Positions 53,514 to 59,358 of a stretch of 59,358 bases of DNA are shown piece after piece (position 1 is the stretch's first letter; every line of letters begins with the position of its first letter). This DNA is from an uncultured Roseovarius sp. (GTDB lineage: Bacteria; Pseudomonadota; Alphaproteobacteria; Rhodobacterales; Rhodobacteraceae). The notes below the pieces were generated by a model. That model saw only the letters and a program-made list of their open reading frames with translations, ran no database searches and was not told where the DNA came from. The stretch is taken from assembly GCF_913057115.1 (NCBI RefSeq), contig NZ_CAJXNN010000023.1, forward strand, positions 1 to 59,358, in the 5' to 3' direction. A program made the translations under genes and the position numbers.

Positions 53514-54200
53514 ATGACCGACCGCGAGACGATAACCGCGCTGCTGGAAGCGGCGAAACTGCATGTGCCTTTCGATGGCTGGAGTGCGGCGACTTTTGAG
53601 GCGGCGGTGGCCGATTCTGGTGTGGGACCGGGCGTGGCGCAGGCGGTTTGCCCGCGTGGGGCGGTTGACCTTGCCTTGGCCTACCACGCCGAGGGCGATG
53701 CCCTGATGCTGGAGCGGTTGACGGCGACGGACCTGAGCGAGATGCGCTTTCGTGACCGGGTGGCTTTTGCCGTGCGGGCGCGCTTGGAGGCGGTGGACGA
53801 CCGCGAATTGGTACGCCGCGGCGTGACGCTCTTTGCCTTGCCGCAATATGCGGGCGACGGGGCCAAGGCGATTTGGGGGACCTGCGACAAGATTTGGGTG
53901 GCGCTTGGCGACACCTCGGAGGATGTGAATTGGTACACCAAGCGCGCCACGCTGTCGGGGGTCTATTCCTCGACCGTGCTGTATTGGTTGGGCGATGATA
54001 GCCCCGGGCATCAGGCGACATGGGAATTTCTCGACCGGCGGATTGACGATGTGATGCAGTTCGAGAAGGTCAAGGCACAGGTGCGCGACAACAAGCTGTT
54101 GAGTCAGGTCTTTGCCGGGCCGCTCAAGATATTGGACAAAGTGCGCGCGCCGCAGGCACATGCGCGGCACGATATGCCGGGCCAGTGGCGCGGCGAGTGA
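53514..54200 (+). CDS. COQ9 family protein
   Basis: The 228-residue helical protein begins with a TetR-like helical part (TALLEAAKLHVPFDGWSAATFEAAV) and continues WYTKRATLSGVYSSTVLYWL, the lipid-binding region of COQ9. In mitochondria COQ9 delivers intermediates to COQ7 in ubiquinone synthesis; a similar role is likely. It is followed by a quinone oxidoreductase gene 11 bases later. Confidence 0.9.
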   Translation: MTDRETITALLEAAKLHVPFDGWSAATFEAAVADSGVGPGVAQAVCPRGAVDLALAYHAEGDALMLERLTATDLSEMRFRDRVAFAVRARLEAVDDRELVRRGVTLFALPQYAGDGAKAIWGTCDKIWVALGDTSEDVNWYTKRATLSGVYSSTVLYWLGDDSPGHQATWEFLDRRIDDVMQFEKVKAQVRDNKLLSQVFAGPLKILDKVRAPQAHARHDMPGQWRGE

Positions 54201-54211
54201 GGGAGAGCGGA

Positions 54212-55195
54212 ATGAGCCAGACGATGAAGGCCGTGGAGATAACCCAGGCCGGTGGGCCGGAGGTGTTGCAGATCTGCGAGCGCCCGGTGCCGGAGGCGCG
54301 TGTCGGCGAGGTTGTGATCAAGGTGGAATGGGCCGGGGTGAACCGGCCCGATGCCTTGCAGCGCGCCGGTATGTATGCGCCGCCGCCCACGGCCAGCGAT
54401 TTGCCGGGGCTTGAAGCCTCGGGCGAGATTGTCGCGGTGGGCGAAGGTGTCAGCGGTTGGGCCGTGGGCGACAAGCTTTGTGCGCTCTTGCCCGGTGGCG
54501 GCTATGCCGAATTTGTGGCGACGCCCGCGGCGCATTGTTTGCCGGTGCCTGAGGGCATGGGGATGCGCGAAGCGGCCTGTTTGCCTGAGACCTTTTTCAC
54601 CGTCTGGTCGAATGTGTTTCAGCGCGGGGCTTTGAAAGCCGGGGAGCGGTTCTTGGTGCATGGCGGGTCGAGCGGGATTGGCACGACAGCCATTCAGCTG
54701 GCGCATGTGATGGGGGCGCGGGTGTTTGCTACGGCCGGGTCGGATGAGAAATGCGCCAAGTGTGTGGAACTGGGCGCGGAGCGGGCGATCAACTATCGCG
54801 ATGAGGATTTCGTTGAGGTTTTGAAAGCGGAAGGTGGAGCCAACCTTATCTTGGATATGGTTGGTGGCTCGTATTTGCCCCGCAACCTCAAGGCTTTGGC
54901 TGAGGAGGGGCGCTTGGTGCAGATCGCGTTTTTGCAGGGCCCCAAGGTGGAGGTGAATTTTGCGCCGCTGATGATGAAGCGGCAGACGATCACCGGAAGC
55001 ACCCTGCGCCCGCAGAGTGATCAGGCCAAGGCGGAGATTGCCGAGGAGCTGCGCGCGCATGTCTGGCCGCTGTTGGAGGCCGGACGCGTGGCACCGGTGA
55101 TGGATTCGGAATTCCCCTTGGCCGAGGCGGCGGCGGCGCATGCCCATATGGAAGGCGGCGCGCATATCGGCAAGATCGTGTTGAAGGTGGGCTGA
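54212..55195 (+). CDS. NAD(P)H quinone oxidoreductase (PIG3-like, MDR superfamily)
   Basis: From ATG 54212 the 327-residue protein follows the zinc-less MDR pattern: MKAVEITQAGGPEVLQI, GVNRPDALQRAGMY, LVHGGSSGIGTTAIQLA (NADPH-binding) and LRPQSDQAKAEIA near the end. This is the PIG3/quinone-oxidoreductase branch. Pairing with COQ9 suggests quinone metabolism but is not proof. Confidence 0.87.
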   Translation: MSQTMKAVEITQAGGPEVLQICERPVPEARVGEVVIKVEWAGVNRPDALQRAGMYAPPPTASDLPGLEASGEIVAVGEGVSGWAVGDKLCALLPGGGYAEFVATPAAHCLPVPEGMGMREAACLPETFFTVWSNVFQRGALKAGERFLVHGGSSGIGTTAIQLAHVMGARVFATAGSDEKCAKCVELGAERAINYRDEDFVEVLKAEGGANLILDMVGGSYLPRNLKALAEEGRLVQIAFLQGPKVEVNFAPLMMKRQTITGSTLRPQSDQAKAEIAEELRAHVWPLLEAGRVAPVMDSEFPLAEAAAAHAHMEGGAHIGKIVLKVG

Positions 55196-55199
55196 GGCC

Positions 55200-56312
55200 T
55201 TGGGCGCGCTGCATCTGGGGATCTTGGCGCTGGCCTTGGTCAGTGTTGTGGTGAGTGGCTATGCGGTGTGGCGCGACAAGCCGCTTGAGTGGCGGTTTTC
55301 CTTGCCTGCGGCGGTGGCGCCTGTTGGCGCGCCGGTGTTCGAGCGGGTGTTTGATTATTCGGTGTCCGAAGGGGTGGCCCATGCGCCTGCGATCCTGTTG
55401 GAGGAGGGCGGCGCGCGGATTGTGTGGTTCGAAGGCTCGGCCGAAGCGCAACCGGATGTGGACATTCATAGTGTTGAGCTGACGCGCGGGCCGGACGGCT
55501 GGCAGGCGGGCGAGTCTGCGGCCTATTTTACGCGGGATGACTTGGGCGCGGCGATGGAGCCGCGGCAGTTGGTGGTCACGCTGGGCAATGTGGTGGAGAA
55601 CGAGGCGCGGGAGGCCTCGGTTTATGCCACGGTGGTTTCGGTCGGCGGGTGGGCCATGGCCTCGGTCGCAGAGGTTGAGATGGGCGCGGATGGGCCTGTT
55701 TCGGCGCGCAAGCTGAACCTGTCGCCGTTCCTTAACCGGTCGCATTTGGTGAAATCGCCGATGGTGGGGTATGCGGATGGAAGCCATGCCTTGCCGGCTT
55801 ATTTCGAGATGGGCGGCACGCATGGGACCTTGGTGAGGTTTGATGAAGCGGGCCGGGTGCGCGATACGCGGCGGATTGCCGGGCCTGCGAAGATGATCCA
55901 GACGATGATCGTGCCCTTGGATGAGCGCCGCGCGGTGGCGTTTTTGCGGGATTTTGACCGCTCGGACCGGCTGTGGGTCTCGCGCACGGAGGACGGCGGG
56001 CAAAGCTGGAGTGTGGCGGAAAGGACCGAGATGGCGAACCCGAGCGCGCCGGTGGCGGCGGTGGGCTTGGGCGATGGACGTATCGTGATGGTGGCCAATG
56101 ATCTGGAAGGTGCCGGGGATTTGCGGCTGTTGGCCTCCGACGATGAGGGCGCAAGCTGGCGGGTTTTGACGGTGGTGGAGCCGGATGCGGCCGGGGCGCG
56201 GTATCCGATGTTGCGGCGGGTGGGGGAGGATTTCCTGCTGACCTATTCGCATGACAACAAACGCGGTATTCGGGCGGTTGTGTTCAATGCCGCATGGGTG
56301 GCTGCGCAATGA
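55200..56312 (+). CDS. Sialidase-like BNR/Asp-box protein
   Basis: The 370-residue frame opens at TTG 55200, with no ATG upstream in this frame. It has an N-terminal anchor helix (LGILALALVSVVVSGYAVW) and Asp-box repeats SRTEDGGQSWS and ASDDEGASWR of the six-bladed exo-alpha-sialidase fold. The catalytic arginine triad cannot be assigned by eye. It overlaps the next gene by four bases in a glycosyltransferase operon, so a glycan-trimming or glycan-binding role is plausible. Confidence 0.75.
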   Translation: MGALHLGILALALVSVVVSGYAVWRDKPLEWRFSLPAAVAPVGAPVFERVFDYSVSEGVAHAPAILLEEGGARIVWFEGSAEAQPDVDIHSVELTRGPDGWQAGESAAYFTRDDLGAAMEPRQLVVTLGNVVENEAREASVYATVVSVGGWAMASVAEVEMGADGPVSARKLNLSPFLNRSHLVKSPMVGYADGSHALPAYFEMGGTHGTLVRFDEAGRVRDTRRIAGPAKMIQTMIVPLDERRAVAFLRDFDRSDRLWVSRTEDGGQSWSVAERTEMANPSAPVAAVGLGDGRIVMVANDLEGAGDLRLLASDDEGASWRVLTVVEPDAAGARYPMLRRVGEDFLLTYSHDNKRGIRAVVFNAAWVAAQ

Positions 56313-56866
56313 GCGGGGTATTGGCGAATATCGCTTTGGGCATCGTTCTGGCTTGGGTTGTCTTTGCCTTGGCGGGTTGGGTTGTGACGCCGGGACTGGC
56401 CGTTGGTTTGGGTGTTGTGGTGGCTTTGGCGATGGTGGGCTTGGCGCGCGATACGCTTGTGCCCGGTGGACTGGTGGCGCTTTTGGCGCCTTTCGGGGTA
56501 ATGCTACCGGCCTTGGCTTTGCGGCATATGGGGGGCAGTTTGGGCCTGCCGGTGGTGGCCTTCGGGACGGTTGAGATGATCGTTTTCCTTGGGCTTTATG
56601 TGGCGTTTCTGGCGGCCTCGATGGGGGTTTTGCCGGTGGATCCTTATCGGCTGGGGTATGCGCCGGTCCCTGTGGGGGTCATGGTTTTGGTATTGTGCCT
56701 TTATGGCGCTTTGACGGGCAATCCGTTCCTGCCGCTGGTGGCGGTTTTGGGGCAGGTGGCTTGGGTCATGGGCTGGGGTAGCAGCAATTGGTTTGATTAC
56801 GTTCTGCATGTGGTGATGGTGCCTGTGGCGGTCATTGTTTTGGTGCAAAGGGCCTTGGGCGGATGA
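56309..56866 (+). CDS. Small multipass membrane protein
   Basis: The ATG at 56309 overlaps the preceding stop and gives 185 residues, mostly hydrophobic, with about six helices. No motif was recognised. It lies in the glycan operon, with ATGA overlaps on both sides, and could assist export or lipid-linked sugar handling, but this is only context. Confidence 0.75.
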   Translation: MSGVLANIALGIVLAWVVFALAGWVVTPGLAVGLGVVVALAMVGLARDTLVPGGLVALLAPFGVMLPALALRHMGGSLGLPVVAFGTVEMIVFLGLYVAFLAASMGVLPVDPYRLGYAPVPVGVMVLVLCLYGALTGNPFLPLVAVLGQVAWVMGWGSSNWFDYVLHVVMVPVAVIVLVQRALGG

Positions 56867-57888
56867 GCCTTTTGGAGAAGGTATCGCGCCGCTGGCGGTT
56901 GTGGCGTGAGGGACGGCGGTTTGCGCGGTCTTTACGGCATGTGCAGGGTACGACGGGGCCGTTGGGGGAGCCCGGTGACGTGGTGGTTGTCGCGCTGGTG
57001 CGCGACGGGGCGTATTATCTGGACGCGTTTCTTAGATTCTACCGTGACCTTGGCGCGGCGGGCTTTGTCTTTTGCGACAATGGGTCGAGTGATGGGACGC
57101 TGGAGCGCTTGGCGGGGGAGGTGGATTGCGTGGTATTGCAATCGACCCTGCCGTGGGGCGAGGTCGAAAACCGCTTTCGCAACCATGCCGCCAAGCTGCA
57201 TTGCGCGGGGCGCTGGTGCCTTTATGCGGATATGGATGAGCATTTCACCTTTGAAGGGGCCGAAAAGATCGGGTTGCCCGGATTGGTGCGGTATCTGGAA
57301 CGGCAGGGCCATACGGCGCTTGTGGCGCAGATGGTAGAGATGTTTCCCGAAGGGGTTTTGCAGGCGGCGGCCGGTTGGTCCTTTGTCGAGAGTCTGGAGC
57401 GGTTTCGGTTTCACGATCTGCGCGGCGTGGAGCGGTATGATTACCATTCGCCAGAGGTGTCGTTTCGTTATGCGCTTGGCCGGAACCGCGTGACCAATGA
57501 TCGGATCAAGATCTTGTTTGGTGGGGTGCGCAAGCGCGTGTTCGGTGAGGACTGTTGCCTGACCAAGCATCCATTGGTTTTCGTGGGCGAAGGCGTTGAG
57601 CCGGGGGTGCATCCGCATGCCAGCGCCGGGGTCATTTGTGCCGATTTCACCGGGTTGATCCGGCATTACAAATTCGCGGGCGATGCGGCGGCGCGCGATG
57701 CCGATACGCTGGCGCGGGGGGTGAGTGTGCATGGTGAAGATGCCAAGCGGCTGGAGGCTTTGGGCGATGCGGGGTTGAGCCTTTGGTCAGACGCGGCGCG
57801 GGAGGATTTGAGTTTCGCGGCGCTAGAGGTTGAGGGGGTCATGGTACGCTCGGATAGGTATTTGCGGTATCTGGAGGATGGCGCATGA
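56863..57888 (+). CDS. Glycosyltransferase family 2-like (Glyco_tranf_2_4)
   Basis: The 341-residue protein has VVVALVRDGAYYLDAFLRFYRDLG, FCDNGSSDGT and YADMDEHF, the DxD metal site, as in the Glyco_tranf_2_4/GT92-like group. A basic N-terminus suggests membrane association. It is coupled to genes on both sides (four-base overlaps). It probably builds the same surface glycan as its neighbours. Confidence 0.82.
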   Translation: MSLLEKVSRRWRLWREGRRFARSLRHVQGTTGPLGEPGDVVVVALVRDGAYYLDAFLRFYRDLGAAGFVFCDNGSSDGTLERLAGEVDCVVLQSTLPWGEVENRFRNHAAKLHCAGRWCLYADMDEHFTFEGAEKIGLPGLVRYLERQGHTALVAQMVEMFPEGVLQAAAGWSFVESLERFRFHDLRGVERYDYHSPEVSFRYALGRNRVTNDRIKILFGGVRKRVFGEDCCLTKHPLVFVGEGVEPGVHPHASAGVICADFTGLIRHYKFAGDAAARDADTLARGVSVHGEDAKRLEALGDAGLSLWSDAAREDLSFAALEVEGVMVRSDRYLRYLEDGA

Positions 57889-58838
57889 GCCTTGAGCGTT
57901 TGGCGATTGTCATTATCGGGCGCAACGAAGGCGCGCGGTTTCTGGCCTGTCTGGAGGCTTTGCCCGAGGGCGTGGGGCAGGTGATTTACGTTGATTCCGG
58001 GTCGACCGATGGGAGCATCGAGGCGGCGCGGGAGCATGGCGCGGAGGTGGTTGATCTGGACCGGGGGCAGCCCTTTACGGCGGCGCGTGCGCGCAATGCG
58101 GGGATTGCGCGGATTGCGGGCGCGGAGTGGGTGCAGTTTCTGGATGGGGATTGCGCGCTGCGCGAGGGGTGGATCGAGGCGGCTTTGGCGCGGTTGCAGG
58201 GGGATGAGGGCTTGGCCGTGGTTTGTGGGCGGCGGCGGGAGCGGTTCCCGGAGGCGAGCGTTTTCAATCGGCTTTGCGATGCGGAATGGGATACGCCGAT
58301 TGGCCCGGCCTTGGCCTGTGGCGGCGATGCGATGATGCGGGTGAGCGCGTTACGAGCTGTGGATGGCTATAACGGTGGATTGATCGCCGGCGAGGAGCCG
58401 GAACTGTGCGTTCGGTTACGCGCGGCGGGCTGGCGGATTGAGCGGCTGGATGCGGAGATGACATGGCATGACGCCGCGATGACGCGCTTTGGCCAGTGGT
58501 GGACGCGGACCAAGCGGGCGGGCCATGCCTTTGCCGAAGGCGCGGCCCTGCATGGTGCGCCGCCGGAGCGGCATTGGGTGCGCGAGACCCGACGGGCGCT
58601 TTTGTGGGGGGCGGTGTTGCCCTTGGTGATTTTGACGGCGCTGTTCGTGTCGCCTTGGTTGGCTTTGGTGTTGGCGCTGGCCTATCCGGCGCAGGTTGTG
58701 CGGCTGGGCCTGCGGGATGGGGATTGGCAGCGGGCCTTTTTCAACGTGCTTGGCAAGTTTGCCGAGGCGCAGGGCGCGTTGGGCTATTACCTGTCGCGGC
58801 TGAGGGGGCGAAAACAGGGGCTTGTGGAATACAAGTGA
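57885..58838 (+). CDS. Glycosyltransferase family 2, membrane-associated
   Basis: The 317-residue protein begins LAIVIIGRNEGARFLACLEALP, has YVDSGSTDGS and FLDGDCALREGWIE with DGD as the metal site, and ends with two membrane helices (LLWGAVLPLVILTALFVSPWLALVLALAYP). This is a typical inner-membrane GT2 that acts on lipid-linked sugars. It is the last gene of the plus-strand glycan operon; the convergent WecG-like gene begins one base later. Confidence 0.85.
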   Translation: MSLERLAIVIIGRNEGARFLACLEALPEGVGQVIYVDSGSTDGSIEAAREHGAEVVDLDRGQPFTAARARNAGIARIAGAEWVQFLDGDCALREGWIEAALARLQGDEGLAVVCGRRRERFPEASVFNRLCDAEWDTPIGPALACGGDAMMRVSALRAVDGYNGGLIAGEEPELCVRLRAAGWRIERLDAEMTWHDAAMTRFGQWWTRTKRAGHAFAEGAALHGAPPERHWVRETRRALLWGAVLPLVILTALFVSPWLALVLALAYPAQVVRLGLRDGDWQRAFFNVLGKFAEAQGALGYYLSRLRGRKQGLVEYK

Positions 58839-59358
58839 TCAGGCGCGGTTGCGCCGGGCCTCAAGCATCCGGCCGGGCAGGACGGCGAGGCATTTGAGGT
58901 AGCGGGGACCAAGGCGCAGGGGGCTGGAAAGCGCGCGCCAGAGCCATTCCATTTTCAGCTTACGGACCCAGCGGGGGGCGCGGCGTTGGTGGCCTGCGAT
59001 GAAATCGAGGCCTGCGCCGATGGAGGCAAAGCCGGTATTCGGCGCAAGGGTGCGGGCACGCGCGGCAAGGGTTTCTTGTTTCGGCGCGCCGAGGGCGAGG
59101 AAACACAGCGCGATGCCTTGGGCGTGCAGATCGGCGCAGATTTGCGCGGCGGCCTCGCCCTGTGGGTCAAAGCCCATGGCCGGGGCGTGGGTATAGGCAA
59201 CGGTGAGGCCGGGAATTTGCGCCATGAGGGTTTGGGCGGCTTTTTCCAAGGTCTTTTCGGTGCTGCCGACGAAGGCGACGGGGCGGTCGGTTTCGGCGGC
59301 CAGTTTGCAAAGCGGGACGATGAGTTCGGAGCCGGGCATGAGTTCCACGGGTTGGCGG
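58839..59358 (-). CDS. WecG/TagA/CpsF glycosyltransferase (cut by right edge)
   Basis: The reverse frame is open to the right edge, so the N-terminus is missing; the GTG at 59348 is not taken as the start. The visible part has VAFVGSTEKTLEKA, LCFLALGAPKQETLAARA, ASIGAGLDFIAG and RAPRWVRKLKMEWLWRAL, the conserved C-terminal half of WecG/TagA enzymes. These transfer N-acetylmannosamine-type sugars to lipid-linked intermediates. Confidence 0.88.
   Translation of the reverse strand, partial: RQPVELMPGSELIVPLCKLAAETDRPVAFVGSTEKTLEKAAQTLMAQIPGLTVAYTHAPAMGFDPQGEAAAQICADLHAQGIALCFLALGAPKQETLAARARTLAPNTGFASIGAGLDFIAGHQRRAPRWVRKLKMEWLWRALSSPLRLGPRYLKCLAVLPGRMLEARRNRA

Overview
The window looks like a chromosomal segment of a marine roseobacter-type alphaproteobacterium (Rhodobacterales). 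The backbone is GC-rich. It carries a groES-groEL operon with a CIRCE operator, ruvCAB, rpsD, rpsU next to a COQ9-family gene, a DUF1127 protein, a TIGR01459 HAD hydrolase, a stand-alone PhnM, an orphan dnaE2, and several families of GC-rich palindromic intergenic repeats typical of this group. All functional calls come from reading the sequence; no database search was run.

Layout. (1) 1-4910: a lower-GC surface-polysaccharide block with two family-2 glycosyltransferases (one cut by the window edge), a FemAB/GNAT-like protein, a sulfotransferase and a coupled FdtA/FdtB-like pair that would make a dTDP-3-amino-3,6-dideoxyhexose. (2) About 4917-11060: an accessory island. It begins with decayed insertion-sequence relics and a cluster of GTTGA/TCAAC repeats. 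It continues with a ribbon-helix-helix regulator (59 aa) divergent from a three-gene operon: an unrecognised 163-aa protein, a PD-(D/E)XK nuclease-fold protein, and a 760-aa AAA+ ATPase fused to an FtsH-like M41 zinc peptidase with no obvious membrane anchor. It ends with a strong terminator, an AlpA-like regulator and a P4-type tyrosine integrase whose start is frameshifted. The regulator-nuclease-protease module is the best candidate for an undescribed system, possibly defence or element maintenance. (3) 11208-14342: a large inverted repeat and an orphan DnaE2 that lacks the usual C-terminal region and stops next to tandem hairpins.

(4) 14343-22345: a divergent EutA-like/ectoine-hydrolase-like pair, an LpxR-like outer-membrane protein, a Hint-domain protein, rpsD, hisC-tyrA and an extensin-like lipoprotein. 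(5) 22428-31405: DUF2125, ChaC, an ExbB/MotA-OmpA/MotB-like motor pair with a long coiled coil, a YeeE/TsuA-type transporter, an MFS transporter, prmA and two small proteins. (6) 31638-36317: ruvC-ruvA-ruvB-MazG, a MaoC dehydratase, a HAD hydrolase and a flavin reductase. (7) 36456-45800: groEL/groES, TraB/GumN, DUF2161, Mn-dependent pyrophosphatase, an EamA transporter, GreB, Nudix, a lipase-like hydrolase, PhnM and an RluA-type pseudouridine synthase.

(8) 45935-59358: an unusual kinase-like protein with an acyl-CoA-synthetase-like C-terminus, coupled GT25 and GT11 genes, an aldehyde dehydrogenase, a 1-Cys peroxiredoxin, an aspartoacylase-family protein, rpsU, COQ9, a quinone reductase, and a second surface-glycan block (sialidase-like protein, membrane protein, two GT2 enzymes, and a WecG/TagA transferase cut by the right edge).
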